This document shows positions 7,866 to 17,604 of a stretch of DNA of 64,000 nt, one piece after another. Position 1 is the stretch's first letter. Each line of letters begins with the position of its first letter. The position numbers and the translations under genes were made by a program. Source of the DNA: JAJZOM01 sp046703545 (GTDB lineage Archaea; Thermoplasmatota; Thermoplasmata; Thermoplasmatales; Thermoplasmataceae). The notes below the pieces were generated by a model. The model was not told where the DNA came from. It ran no database searches and saw only the letters and a list, made by a program, of their open reading frames with translations. The DNA lies in assembly GCA_046703545.1 (NCBI GenBank), contig JBJKSX010000053.1:90697-154696 (forward strand), in the 5' to 3' direction.

Positions 7866-9611
7866 TTACAGGTACGGAAGTGCCAGTCTGAACACTGCTA
7901 TGGAAGCAATGATGCTGGAGGGTATAGTAATTATGATTGTGTATTTCGCCATTTTCAGCGAAGTGAATACAGATTCTATGAGCTTCTGGTATGTGTTTTC
8001 CTCACCCATTTTCACCTTGACAGTATGGCTCTTCATGCCGATTTTAACTTCCGAAATGTTCTTCTTGGCTTCAAGCACAGTTCTCCTGATAAGGTCTGCT
8101 GCAGGTTCCAGTGTGTTGCTCCTTCCCAACGGATTGATGTCAAGATTGTTTGCGTTGACGTAATGGTTGTCCGTGGTGTATATTTCCAGCAGCTGCACCT
8201 CGCCGTCTACCATTTCCCTGGCTAGTTCAACTGCCTCCCTTGTTATGTTGTTGGAATCGGTTAGGACAATGGCCTGGTAATTCCTCCCTGTCTGTGTGAC
8301 TATTGCCTGCACACCCATGGATCCCAATTCCCTCATTTCCTCATGAATTCTGGCGTAGCCCATTCTTGCAGGATATTTTGATTCGAGCCTGTCCAGTTCC
8401 CTCGTGAACACATTTGCCATCCCCTCACAATTGTCAAGCTCTGGTGCCTTTTCAGTGAAGAAGTTCTGAGCATCAATCAGGGCAAATTCATCGAGGGAAT
8501 CCTTCTCCACCTGTTTTATTATCTCAAGCCCCGGCTTGAGCTTCACATCATCAAATGGCTCCCTTTCCGGGATGATTGCCCCAAAGCCGTATTTTCCGAA
8601 CTTCTGCATGCCGATTACGTGCCTGCCCGCATTTATCTTCTTGAAGCGCGAAATTGTATTGGAGTATTTCATGTCCTTCAGGCATGCCCGGACCCCTGAA
8701 GCGATCTCATCTATGTCAGTGTCCCCGGAACAGTTGTTGCTGTTTGTGGTGGTTGTGTGGAACACCATCAGGTCATTCCCAAGATCACTGAACCTGTCCT
8801 GCAGCCTCTGTGGAAGATCACTGGATCCCAATGTGCCAAATGGGCCGGGATGGACGTAAGGGAACACCATTGTTACCATCCTGGAGCTGTCGGCCCTCTT
8901 CACATCAATAACCTTCACTGGCACTCTTCTCGAATGGGCATATATCTGGCTGAAGAACTTGTTTCCCACTTCTTTGCTCTCCTCATTGTTGTTGTAGTTG
9001 AGAAACATCTGTATGATTTTCGTGGCGCTCTCCCCATATTCCCTTGAGAATTCCTTTGTGGAGCTCTTGACGAAGATTATGCCCCCTATGACGTATATGA
9101 TTGAAGATATTATGAATGGGATAATGACAAGGGGATTCCTGAAAGTGAGGAAGAAGGCTAAAGTTGCGGCATATGTGTAGTTCAGTGCTGGTATGAAGAA
9201 TTTTGAAGGCTTGTCGGAATAGTAAGTGTAGAAAATAAGCACTCTAAGCAGGGTGGCTGAGGAAATTGAAACCATCAGCATCGACTCTATGCTTGTGAAC
9301 AGATGAATCGCGAGGGCTATCCAGAAGAATATGGAATAGAAGCCCAATGACATGAAATTGAGGTAGTAGATTCTGCGCACAGGGAAGTGGGTCTTGGTTA
9401 TCCTGACAAATATGATGTCCAGGATATTGACCAGAATGAATGAACCGAGAACCCCCACAACTATCAGAATGAGGTCCCTCAGAAGGAAATAATCAATGAA
9501 AAGAATGATGGCGGAAAATAACGACAGCGTAGTCCAGTGAGGCGATTTCTTGATCATTTTGGTCAGGTCTGAAAAAGCCTTGCCTTCTTGTTCCTGTGCT
9601 TTCAATCCCAT
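7866..9611 (-). CDS. DUF2070 family archaeal membrane protein
   Basis: The 581-residue protein belongs to the archaeal DUF2070 family, whose function is unknown. Six or so membrane helices occupy residues 28-185 (for example TTLSLFSAIILFIDYFLL and LVIIPFIISSIIYVIGGIIF). A large soluble region at 200-540 holds conserved motifs such as VFPYVHPGPFGTLGSSDLP and HTTTTNSNNCSGDTD, which look like part of a metal- or nucleotide-binding site. A last hydrophobic helix (near 557-578) closes the chain. This arrangement suggests a membrane-bound enzyme or sensor, but that is inference. Confidence 0.88.
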   Translation of the reverse strand: MGLKAQEQEGKAFSDLTKMIKKSPHWTTLSLFSAIILFIDYFLLRDLILIVVGVLGSFILVNILDIIFVRITKTHFPVRRIYYLNFMSLGFYSIFFWIALAIHLFTSIESMLMVSISSATLLRVLIFYTYYSDKPSKFFIPALNYTYAATLAFFLTFRNPLVIIPFIISSIIYVIGGIIFVKSSTKEFSREYGESATKIIQMFLNYNNNEESKEVGNKFFSQIYAHSRRVPVKVIDVKRADSSRMVTMVFPYVHPGPFGTLGSSDLPQRLQDRFSDLGNDLMVFHTTTTNSNNCSGDTDIDEIASGVRACLKDMKYSNTISRFKKINAGRHVIGMQKFGKYGFGAIIPEREPFDDVKLKPGLEIIKQVEKDSLDEFALIDAQNFFTEKAPELDNCEGMANVFTRELDRLESKYPARMGYARIHEEMRELGSMGVQAIVTQTGRNYQAIVLTDSNNITREAVELAREMVDGEVQLLEIYTTDNHYVNANNLDINPLGRSNTLEPAADLIRRTVLEAKKNISEVKIGMKSHTVKVKMGEENTYQKLIESVFTSLKMAKYTIIITIPSSIIASIAVFRLALPYL

Positions 9612-9688
9612 AGGAATACTTTTCTCAATTAAACATTTTACTAGTTTGGGTCAGAAATTCAGTCATATGACGTATATTAATGTGAATT

Positions 9689-10816
9689 TCAGAATACAAC
9701 TGGCATCATTCTGAACCTTCCGTAACCGAAGAGTATTCTGACAAAAGGCGGCTTCTTTTCTGGAACAGGATCTATATCCACGTACAGTCGATCGAAGGAT
9801 CTCATCTTTTTCTCTGAGGAAATTACCATGATGTTCCGGAAGCCAACGTTTGAGACAATCCGGCCGCTGAGCTGCTTATTCCCACGACCCAGGAGAAAAC
9901 CCTGGCCGCCGATTGGAGAGATGATTATGACACTTCTTTCCGCCGTCAGCTTATAAATTTCACTTTCTGAGAGGTCCGCCCCAATGAGCTTGCGGTTCCG
10001 TACGAGGTCAAAGCCCAGCAGGCTTCCCTTCAGGTTGAGCTCATCCAGTATGCCCTTGCATGTGGAACCTGGCCCCACTATGTAATTCACGTTGTCTTCC
10101 ATGCGCTCAGAAACATATTCAGCTATGCCCTCGATTGAGTTTTCCCCATACTCTGCCTTGGAACTTGACATGACAGATTCACTGACCGGCACACTCAGAG
10201 TTCCGTACGGCTTAACGCCCACAACGCCACGGGAATAAGCCTCCTCATCCAGGTCTATGACTTCCTCTGAAGCGAAATCAGACAGCCTCCCCTCCGCGAA
10301 ATCCCTGAATAGTTCTATCCCCCTTGTGACGTTGATTGCAAAAACTGAGCTGTACATCTTGGTTCCCAATGGAACCCCTATGACAGGCAGATCCCACCCT
10401 GCATCGCAGATGTCCCTCGCAGTTCCGTCTCCCCCGAAAAAGACCAGTACCTCAACATCTTGCTTCTTCAATTCTGAGACAAATTCCTGTGTTTGAGTGG
10501 CACTGCAATCGCCCTGGTATTCCAGAATAACCTCAAAATTCTTCAATCCATTCCTGGCAAATGCCTCTTCCCCCATTTGGCCTGACGCGGTGAGGAACTG
10601 TACATCCAGGTCGCCCACCTCGCTCAGGAATTCAATGGCCTTTTCCAGTGATATTGACCGGGGGCATGTTGATGGAGTGAGGCTGTCAGAGCCTTTCATA
10701 TTGAGGAACTGCCCGCAACCTGCAACCGGATTTACAAGAAAGCCTGCCCTTGTCGAATTATCACCCCGCAGGAATGTACTCCGCAATCGCTGCTGTGAAG
10801 TGGCTGTCATATGCAA
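9689..10816 (-). CDS. ATP-NAD/AcoX-type kinase family protein
   Basis: This 375-residue protein belongs to the NAD kinase/AcoX superfamily: AGFLVNPVAG near the N-terminus, the VLVFFGGDGTARDICDA phosphate-binding motif near 125-141 and GVPLGTKMYSSVFA. It differs from the true NAD kinase encoded at 49200-50018, and its substrate is unknown. The drawn start overlaps the preceding gene by 56 nt; an in-frame TTG at 10786 would overlap less and still precede the first strand, so the start is uncertain. It is the last gene of the alaS operon. Confidence 0.82.
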   Translation of the reverse strand: MHMTATSQQRLRSTFLRGDNSTRAGFLVNPVAGCGQFLNMKGSDSLTPSTCPRSISLEKAIEFLSEVGDLDVQFLTASGQMGEEAFARNGLKNFEVILEYQGDCSATQTQEFVSELKKQDVEVLVFFGGDGTARDICDAGWDLPVIGVPLGTKMYSSVFAINVTRGIELFRDFAEGRLSDFASEEVIDLDEEAYSRGVVGVKPYGTLSVPVSESVMSSSKAEYGENSIEGIAEYVSERMEDNVNYIVGPGSTCKGILDELNLKGSLLGFDLVRNRKLIGADLSESEIYKLTAERSVIIISPIGGQGFLLGRGNKQLSGRIVSNVGFRNIMVISSEKKMRSFDRLYVDIDPVPEKKPPFVRILFGYGRFRMMPVVF

Positions 10817-12500
10817 TTATGTACCAGTAAGCTGGGTAGGAATTCAACTGGAATGTCAGGCTCAGTGGAGCGCCACGTGTAATGGTGAGATTTGAGGACT
10901 GAGCCTCGGACGGAGAAGACAGTATATATGCCATGTTCTGTGAATACGTGACCTTTGAGAAATTGTTCTGCGGGAAATATGAGAAAGTGATGTTCGGCCC
11001 CCCTATGGAAAGCAGGTAAAGGCTTTCAGGAATTGCCGTTGTGAGATTTAGGTGGACCGTCCCATTGATGTTGGGGCGCATCATGTACGGAATCTGGTTG
11101 TTGAAAAGGAGGGCGGTGGTGGTGTTGACTTTCAGGACGGTGAGCTGGAGAGTCCTAAAATAATTTCCCGAAAACACTGTGACCTGGTAACTATGGAAAC
11201 CCAATGCTGTCTTGTTTGTCAAAAAGAACTGCATTTCGTACTGGAAATGTGACCCGGGTGCTATGGACCTGCTCTGGCCCGTGAGCTGGAACTCAACGGA
11301 GGGCGAAACCTCAAAAGCCGGCACTATTGTGGACATCCCGGTATTGTTCACTGTGAGGTTCAGGTTTATGGCCCCTTGATTGTCGTAAACTACGAAGTAG
11401 CTCTGGGAGGCATTGGCGGTAAATGTGTTTATGCCTGCATGAAACGGGAACGGGGCGATGCCAACAACCACAATTGCGAATGAGACAGCTGCAATGGCCT
11501 TGGTATTGACTTTAAGCTTGGAGAGGTTATTGAGGGGCTGCGGGCCGCGAAGGCCAACCAGAAGCGCAAAAACTGCAAGAATGAACCAGGGCGGATACAG
11601 AAGGCCAAGTGCCACGATCACCATTATTGAGAAGTATGAAAGGTAGGTAGCATTCTTTCCAAAAAGTGCGGATGAGATTAGGCCGCCATCCAGGAATCCC
11701 AGGGGAAGGGCGTTCAGGGCAGTTATCACTATGCCTGACCAGCCGGCAAGGGCCAGAGGGTCAAGAATGCCGTTGGAGGGTATGATGCGGTTAACAATGA
11801 CCTGCATGATCAGGGGTGACCCGATTGTCTGGACCGTGGAATTTACTATGGGTGCGGATGGGGGGAAATTATAGGTGGTCAGGGAGCCAATAATAAGGAA
11901 AACCGTGGAAATCACGAAGCCGCCAATAATGGAAAATGAACCTGCCTCTATCATCACCCTCTTGCTCAGGTACGGCTTGTTCGGGGTGTTGAGGGTTCCC
12001 ATTGAACCAAAAACAATGGGATTGGGGATGAAAATCGGAAAATCATACTGCATCCCATTCCTCTTCATTGCTGCGTACTTCCCCGCTTCCCTTCCCGCAA
12101 GTATCACTGAGATTGGCAGCATGTAGAAAAGCAGCGATGTGAGAAAATTCTGGAGAGGATTCTTTATGTCCTGGTAGCTGGACTGGTACACGTATCCAAA
12201 ATACAGCAGGCTGATCAGCGTTGCAATGAACAGGACAATCTTGATCCTGTTAACCAGGTTGTTCTTGGACCCTGGCTTGTCCATGACGATTATTTCATCC
12301 ACTTCACCAGAGCTGGTGAATGTCAGGTATCCCAGTTTGTCCAGTTCCTTGGTGAGTTTTATAAAATTCTGTTCGGGCTCATCATGGAAAGTGGGTGTGC
12401 GGAAAACTATTGTTTCTCCCTTGTGCTCCTCTGAAGATATGGTATAGTATTTTTTTACAACCTCATGCAGTCTTTCCTGATCAGCCTTATCCAACATCAA
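10761..12500 (-). CDS. Site-2-protease (M50) homologue, apparently catalytically inactive
   Basis: The 579-residue membrane protein aligns with archaeal and plant S2P-like proteases: an N-terminal soluble part (1-80), membrane helices, the region FPIFIPNPIVFGSMGTL (154-170) and a second active-site segment NALPLGFLDGG (263-273). Where family members have the zinc-binding HExxH, this one reads REAGK (137-141), so both histidines are missing although the aspartate of LDGG remains. A C-terminal extracytoplasmic region (about 355-579) is beta-rich with many N-x-S/T sites. I infer a non-proteolytic role, possibly substrate binding. It overlaps the alaS stop by 4 nt (ATGA). Confidence 0.82.
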   Translation of the reverse strand: MMLDKADQERLHEVVKKYYTISSEEHKGETIVFRTPTFHDEPEQNFIKLTKELDKLGYLTFTSSGEVDEIIVMDKPGSKNNLVNRIKIVLFIATLISLLYFGYVYQSSYQDIKNPLQNFLTSLLFYMLPISVILAGREAGKYAAMKRNGMQYDFPIFIPNPIVFGSMGTLNTPNKPYLSKRVMIEAGSFSIIGGFVISTVFLIIGSLTTYNFPPSAPIVNSTVQTIGSPLIMQVIVNRIIPSNGILDPLALAGWSGIVITALNALPLGFLDGGLISSALFGKNATYLSYFSIMVIVALGLLYPPWFILAVFALLVGLRGPQPLNNLSKLKVNTKAIAAVSFAIVVVGIAPFPFHAGINTFTANASQSYFVVYDNQGAINLNLTVNNTGMSTIVPAFEVSPSVEFQLTGQSRSIAPGSHFQYEMQFFLTNKTALGFHSYQVTVFSGNYFRTLQLTVLKVNTTTALLFNNQIPYMMRPNINGTVHLNLTTAIPESLYLLSIGGPNITFSYFPQNNFSKVTYSQNMAYILSSPSEAQSSNLTITRGAPLSLTFQLNSYPAYWYIIAYDSHFTAAIAEYIPAG

Positions 12501-15208
12501 TTGCTCCGAAGTCTACATTTATTGAAAATCTCCTTTATTAAGATTACATCTAATGGGGCATTTCCATGTATCCATGCATGCCTTGCAGTGCCTCCGTGCT
12601 TTGGCCCAAGAGTTTCTGCAAAACATTCCACAATTTTTCGTGCATCCATGCCCGAAGTGATCACCCTCAGTTCAGTGCTTCCGCCTACCCTGTTGTTCAG
12701 GAGTGCAAGTTCTTTTTTCTGTGAAAACAGGGCGCTCACAATCCCCTTCACCTCAGGTTCCCCAAAGGATCCAGAAATCAGGCTCACCTCAATGCCTTCC
12801 GCGGTGAAGGACTGTGATGAGCTGAGTGCAGCCTCGATCGTTTCCCTGGTTCTCCTGTCCTTCTCCTTTTTAAGTTCAATGTTCTCGTTCCTGAGTTTCG
12901 CGAATGCTTCATTGACCTTGTCGGGGCCAACTGAAAGATCGTTTTCGATCAGCTGCTCGTTCGAGTATATCTCCTGGACATAGTTGAGGGCAGCATCCCC
13001 TGCAGCAAATGTGAACCTCTGTATTCCCTCCTGGATTGAGTCCACTTTCAGTATCTTTATGAAGCCCAGTTCAGAAGTTGATTTTACGTGTGTGCCGCCA
13101 CAGCCTTCTGCATCCACTCCCTGAATTTCCACGACCCTGATGGATTTCCCATCCGGAACTCCGCCCTCGAAGAGCCTGAAGCCATAGGTTGAAAGCGCCT
13201 TGTTCCATTCGATGTTCCTTACCGTTATTGGCCTCCCTTCCAGTATGTACTGAAGGCATTTCTTCTCGATCTGCCTTATTTGCTCCTCTGTTGGCTTCCT
13301 GAAATGGGTGATGTCTATTCTTGACCGGTCCACTCCCTTCTGGACTCCGCTTTGCCAGACATGGTCCCCCAGAACTTCCCTGAGCACTCCAAGCAACAGG
13401 TGGGTTGCAGAATGGTGAACCATCAGCCTCCGCCTCCTTTGGTAATCGATCTTGCCGATTATCCTGGAATGTTCGGGTATGTCGGAGTCAAGATTGTGGA
13501 CAATTGCCCTTCCATGCTTTTCTGCCCCAAGCATGCCAACCTTTTTCCCCCTGTGCATGAAGTACCCAATATCGGTGGGTTGGCCTCCGCCCTCAGGATA
13601 GAATGCTGTCTGGTTCGTGATGATCTGCCTGTCTTTTGAGTACAGTACCAGTGCGTTGAAGTCCTTTATGGATGTGTCGTCATAATAGAGTGGGCGGGTA
13701 TAGAGGTCTGGATAGGGCTTTTCCGATTTCTTTCTTGGAGCCTGCCTTTCATGGAGTTCTGTGATGAGCTGATTGAAATCCCCAGGTATCTCCACAATTG
13801 AGCCTCTCCTTTCTTTCACAATTCTGGCGGAGATTTCAGGTATGATACCTGATGAATCATACAGGGTGAGCAGATCCTTTGTGGAGAGTTGCCCGTTCTT
13901 GTCAAAAAGCCTTAGAACCACACTTTCCGCCTTGCTTTCGAGCTCCCGGTATTTGGCTTCCTCCTCATCAAGTGCCTCCCTTATGAATCCTTCAGGGAAA
14001 TTGGAGATGATGTCCTCCATGTGGGAGTGGTGGAGCTTGATCAAGTCGAAAAGTGAACCGGTATAGCCGCACTCAGCCTTGGCCCTCAGGGCTCTCCTTA
14101 ACAGGAGCCTGGCCAGGTACCCCACCTTGACATTGCTTGGAATCACATAGTCCGAAAACAGAATCATGAGTGTTTTCGTGTGGTCAGCCAGTATATAGAC
14201 CGATTTGGCTGTTTCAAATTCATTTTCAAGCTCTGAATAGGCGACGTCAAGCCCTGCCGCTTCAAGTTCACCGTGAACCTTTTCCAGCACCTTGCCTCTG
14301 TCAAATGGCTCAAACATTGCTGATATGCGGCTTAGCCTGGAGAGGTGCTCTGGATTCCATGACTTTATTCCTGAATTCTCCAGAATGTGGGAAATGGCAT
14401 ATTGCATCACTGCCTGATATATTGTCGGGGTTCCGCTGGAAAGCCAGACCATCCGGTCAAGCCCATAGCCTGTATCCACAATCATCATGTCCATTTTTGA
14501 ATACTTTTTTCCGTCAATTTCCACTTCTCCATCCGGATCTGCTATCATGTCCATGAAAACCAGGGTTGCAACTTCAAGCCCGCTCACAAGGACCTCCAGG
14601 GCATTCCCTCCATTTCCTCCCCCTGACCAGGGCTTCTCCTTGTAAGTGATCAGAGACGGTTCAAGGCCCAGTCCCCGGGTTAGGAAATCCTGGCATTTTT
14701 CCACTGTCTCCTCTTTCCAGTAAACAAAATTGGACGGTGTGTTGAATGCGTCGTGGCACATCATCTCGAACTGTGTCAGGTGCCTGCCGGTTTCCCCAAC
14801 CAGGTCTGTGTCCAACATCCTGATGGATGGCTGTGACATTGCCAGTGGGTTTCCAGGGGGCTTCACCCGGCCCGAAGTTACATGGGGCTGAAAATTGTAT
14901 ATTGATGCGTTCACCAGGAGCACATCATCTCTCCACCTTGGAACCACAGGATATGGCTCCAGGATTTTGTGGTCCCTTTTAAAAAAGTCCAGGAAAAGTG
15001 ACCTCACTTCTTTCAGCGTGTAGGATTTTGGAACTGGGCTATTGCCTATAAATGAATATGAATCACAGGGTGCGTCACCACAGGTAACCCTTGTTCTGTC
15101 CAGTGTCCAGAAGTGCCTCTGGCAGGTTGAGCATACTTTTTTCTCAAATCCGTTGTCCTTGAAATATTCCAGATCCAGTTCTCCAGTCATGTATACCAGT
15201 TCAGTCAC
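12497..15208 (-). CDS. alaS: Alanyl-tRNA synthetase, archaeal type
   Basis: AlaRS charges tRNA-Ala. The 903-residue protein has the archaeal N-terminal cysteine cluster (CSTCQRHFW and a later CGDAPCDSY), a class II catalytic core, the editing-domain zinc site HHSATHLL and CGGTHVKSTSELGF, and a C-terminal DHHA1-type domain. The start at GTG 15208 has GGTGG about 5 nt upstream; ATG 15190 is an alternative. It lies 11 nt after a methyltransferase gene and overlaps the S2P homologue at its end, forming a four-gene operon. Confidence 0.97.
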   Translation of the reverse strand: MTELVYMTGELDLEYFKDNGFEKKVCSTCQRHFWTLDRTRVTCGDAPCDSYSFIGNSPVPKSYTLKEVRSLFLDFFKRDHKILEPYPVVPRWRDDVLLVNASIYNFQPHVTSGRVKPPGNPLAMSQPSIRMLDTDLVGETGRHLTQFEMMCHDAFNTPSNFVYWKEETVEKCQDFLTRGLGLEPSLITYKEKPWSGGGNGGNALEVLVSGLEVATLVFMDMIADPDGEVEIDGKKYSKMDMMIVDTGYGLDRMVWLSSGTPTIYQAVMQYAISHILENSGIKSWNPEHLSRLSRISAMFEPFDRGKVLEKVHGELEAAGLDVAYSELENEFETAKSVYILADHTKTLMILFSDYVIPSNVKVGYLARLLLRRALRAKAECGYTGSLFDLIKLHHSHMEDIISNFPEGFIREALDEEEAKYRELESKAESVVLRLFDKNGQLSTKDLLTLYDSSGIIPEISARIVKERRGSIVEIPGDFNQLITELHERQAPRKKSEKPYPDLYTRPLYYDDTSIKDFNALVLYSKDRQIITNQTAFYPEGGGQPTDIGYFMHRGKKVGMLGAEKHGRAIVHNLDSDIPEHSRIIGKIDYQRRRRLMVHHSATHLLLGVLREVLGDHVWQSGVQKGVDRSRIDITHFRKPTEEQIRQIEKKCLQYILEGRPITVRNIEWNKALSTYGFRLFEGGVPDGKSIRVVEIQGVDAEGCGGTHVKSTSELGFIKILKVDSIQEGIQRFTFAAGDAALNYVQEIYSNEQLIENDLSVGPDKVNEAFAKLRNENIELKKEKDRRTRETIEAALSSSQSFTAEGIEVSLISGSFGEPEVKGIVSALFSQKKELALLNNRVGGSTELRVITSGMDARKIVECFAETLGPKHGGTARHAWIHGNAPLDVILIKEIFNKCRLRSN

Positions 15209-15219
15209 CTTCCACCAAT

Positions 15220-15969
15220 CTAAGGCTTTCCTGCAATCAGTATGATTCTCTGCTTCAATATTGTCTGTTTTTCCTCATTGATGTTCGCATCATGGAGTGC
15301 GGATTTATCCCTGGAGCCGATGATTTCCAGGACTTCCCTCCCCTGTTCGCTGTCCATTGAAACCGGGGAAAGCCATCTCTCCACTGTGTAAAGCTCATCT
15401 GTCACTATCATGCTGTCCACCCTAAAGCCGGCTTCTGTAAGGAGAACCTTCCATGTGGAGGAACATATTGCCCCAACATGGGAACTGTCCCTGACCCTTT
15501 CAAGCTCATTGAATATGTCTTCATTGTCGTTCTCCGGCCTGAGCATGTCTGATACCCCGAGCTTCCCACCTGGCCTCAGAACCCTGAAAACCTCAGAAAG
15601 AAATTTTTTCATGTCTGTGAAGTGGTGTGCAGCTCTCCTGCATGTTGCAATGTCGAAGGAGTCGTTATCGAAGGGGAGGTCCATAACGTTTCCTGTCACA
15701 AATTCAATGTTTTCAAGCTTCTCCTCCAGTGCAAGCTTCCTGGCAAGGTCAAGCATTTCAACTGTCCCGTCATACGCAACCACCCTGGAAACACCCTTCG
15801 CAAGCGCAGCGGCGGTGAACCCAGTGCCTGTGGCAAGGTCTATTGCTTCCATTCCAGCCTCAAGACCAAGGTTTCCGATGAGAACCTCCAGATCACTGCC
15901 ACTTTTATGGGAACTGCTTCTGGCATATGATTCTGCATTCCTGGAAAAAAAATCTTTGAAATCAGACAT
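15220..15969 (-). CDS. Class I SAM-dependent methyltransferase
   Basis: The 249-residue protein has a full Rossmann methyltransferase core: AIDLATGTGFTAAAL (motif I, about 43-57), VVAYDGTVEMLDLAR (motif II), NVMDLPFDNDSFDIATCRRA and VFRVLRPGGKLGVSD. It is closest in style to UbiE/Methyltransf_11 enzymes but the substrate cannot be named. A TATA box (GAATATATAAC on the minus strand, near 15989-15999) lies 25 nt upstream of ATG 15969, so it opens the alaS operon with a leaderless message. Confidence 0.85.
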   Translation of the reverse strand: MSDFKDFFSRNAESYARSSSHKSGSDLEVLIGNLGLEAGMEAIDLATGTGFTAAALAKGVSRVVAYDGTVEMLDLARKLALEEKLENIEFVTGNVMDLPFDNDSFDIATCRRAAHHFTDMKKFLSEVFRVLRPGGKLGVSDMLRPENDNEDIFNELERVRDSSHVGAICSSTWKVLLTEAGFRVDSMIVTDELYTVERWLSPVSMDSEQGREVLEIIGSRDKSALHDANINEEKQTILKQRIILIAGKP

Positions 15970-16002
15970 TAGTGGTTGATTGAATATTGTTATATATTCA
16001 TT

Positions 16003-16647
16003 TCAGGCTTTCTTGAGCCTTATGAAATAATTTGCCTTTGAATACGGTGCAAGGTTGATGATCTCAACCGGCCTAAAACCTTCCAACTTCTTCAGCTCAT
16101 TGTTCAGTATGGATTCCGGGCTGCCCTTTCCCGATATGGACCTTATCTTGAGTATCAGCATGGCGTCCTTCACAGAGGGGAATTGAGCCGCGTTTGCGTT
16201 GAAGATCTGCACCTGGTTCCTCTGTGCAACGTCCTGGTAAATGACGTCCACCGAATCCAGGAAAAATCTGTATCTTTCCGGTATCCCTGCGTCCTCCAGG
16301 ATTGGGTATATGTTGTCCCTTCTCTCTGAAAGGGAGAGCAACTTCACAAATGGGTCATACGCCTTTTCCACTGCAAAAATTCGCCCCTCGCTGCAGATGT
16401 CTGAGACGTGTGCCACAGTGGTTCCAGTTGATGCCCCAAGATAAAGCACGCTTGAATTCTTTTTCAGTGGAAGCTCCTTGAGTCTCCGGAGAATCGCGGC
16501 GGCTATCTTGCTTCTTTTGGGTTCCCATTCCCTGAACAGCATCTTCTCTACTTTCTTTACATCCTCGCCGTAAACCGAATCCCTGTATTTTGTTACTGTG
16601 TACAGGTTTCCCTTTATCTTTCCTATTCCAAGTGCTGCCAGGTCCAA
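16003..16647 (-). CDS. flpA: Fibrillarin-like rRNA/tRNA 2'-O-methyltransferase
   Basis: Fibrillarin is the catalytic subunit of archaeal C/D-box ribonucleoproteins that 2'-O-methylate rRNA and tRNA. The 214-residue protein carries SVYGEDV, REWEPKRSKIAAAIL, the SAM motif SVLYLGASTGTTVAHVSDI, NIYPILEDA and VDVIYQDVAQRNQ, all family hallmarks, and ends at family length. The start is TTG at 16647. Its usual partner Nop5 is not next to it here. It is divergent from the MBF1 gene. Confidence 0.95.
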   Translation of the reverse strand: MDLAALGIGKIKGNLYTVTKYRDSVYGEDVKKVEKMLFREWEPKRSKIAAAILRRLKELPLKKNSSVLYLGASTGTTVAHVSDICSEGRIFAVEKAYDPFVKLLSLSERRDNIYPILEDAGIPERYRFFLDSVDVIYQDVAQRNQVQIFNANAAQFPSVKDAMLILKIRSISGKGSPESILNNELKKLEGFRPVEIINLAPYSKANYFIRLKKA

Positions 16648-16747
16648 GTGGACAGTTTAGTTGAAAAGGGCTAAAAAAGATATGCTTCATTGAAAAACAC
16701 CGGGCCCATGGAATTAAGTTCTTATCCGAAGTTTGCTTAGGAACATC

Positions 16748-17200
16748 ATGGCCAAAGATTGTGAAATGTGCGGGAAAAAAGTTCCCCATCTTAGCAAAGT
16801 CAGGATTGATGGCGCCGTTCTGAATGTATGCGATTCGTGTGCAAGATACGGCACCCCTGCTGAGAGCATCAGGACAAGATATTCCTCTCCGTCATCCAGC
16901 AACCCGGTAGAATCGGTGAAAATACCCCAGAAGAGAATAGTGGTTCCCCCTTCAAGGCCCTCGTCGAAGAGAAGGAGAAGGGAAAATTTCGACGAACTGG
17001 ATGTTGTTCCAGAATACGCCGACATTATCAAGTCAGCCCGTTCAAAGCTTGACATGACCCAGGATGAGCTCGCCGCCAAGCTCCTTGAAAAGAAGAATGT
17101 CATAGCCAGCATTGAGAGGGGCGATCTCATGCCGCCGATTAAGACGGCCCGGAAGATTGAGAAGCTGCTCCATGTGAAGCTCCTGGAAAGCGAAGAATGA
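16748..17200 (+). CDS. mbf1: Multiprotein bridging factor 1 (MBF1)-type transcription factor
   Basis: From ATG 16748 the protein has 150 residues. The N-terminal zinc ribbon (CEMCGKKVP and CDSCARYG, residues 4-36) is followed by a basic linker and a Cro-type helix-turn-helix (DIIKSARSKLDMTQDELAAKL to the C-terminus, about 92-150). This is the archaeal MBF1 arrangement. MBF1 bridges TBP and other factors in eukaryotes; in archaea it is linked to transcription and possibly to the ribosome. An upstream in-frame ATG at 16733 is less likely because the family starts directly before the zinc ribbon. Confidence 0.92.
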   Translation: MAKDCEMCGKKVPHLSKVRIDGAVLNVCDSCARYGTPAESIRTRYSSPSSSNPVESVKIPQKRIVVPPSRPSSKRRRRENFDELDVVPEYADIIKSARSKLDMTQDELAAKLLEKKNVIASIERGDLMPPIKTARKIEKLLHVKLLESEE

Positions 17201-17312
17201 GCTTATCCCTCATTCCTTGTTTTTTAAATAAAAAACGTGGTATGAAATGAAATCAATATCAAACTGAAAAACCTTAAATAATTCAGTTTTTTCTTATGTT
17301 TAGGTAGCCAAA

Positions 17313-17600
17313 TTGAAAATAGAAATAGGGCAAAGATTTGATTTTGAGATAGACAGGGAGGATGTGGAAAACGTAGACAGTGGCTCAATAATCGCCACAT
17401 GGTTCCACATGGGCAATCAGATATATGTTGAGCTCGTGGTCAGCAAAACACTGGTCAAGGAAATCAGGACCTTTTTTGACACCACAAGAAACAAGACTGC
17501 TTTAATCTCCATTGCCAGAATTTCAAAGTCCAAGTACATAGTCAGCCCTACTATAGTACTTGTGAACAAACAGCTCAAGAACCTGAAACAGGTAAAATAA
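17313..17600 (+). CDS. Conserved-looking hypothetical protein, 95 aa
   Basis: I do not recognise this small protein. It begins with TTG at 17313, preceded by TAGGTAG as a ribosome-binding site and by a TATA-like CTTAAATAA near 17274. The sequence alternates charged and hydrophobic residues (RFDFEIDREDVEN, IYVELVVSKTLVKEI, SKYIVSPTIVLVNKQL), which suggests a compact mixed alpha/beta fold of about 90 residues with no membrane segment and no cysteines. It ends 4 nt before the convergent hydroxyacyl-CoA dehydrogenase gene. The promoter, ribosome-binding site and coding texture argue that it is real. Confidence 0.62.
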   Translation: MKIEIGQRFDFEIDREDVENVDSGSIIATWFHMGNQIYVELVVSKTLVKEIRTFFDTTRNKTALISIARISKSKYIVSPTIVLVNKQLKNLKQVK

Positions 17601-17604
17601 GAGA

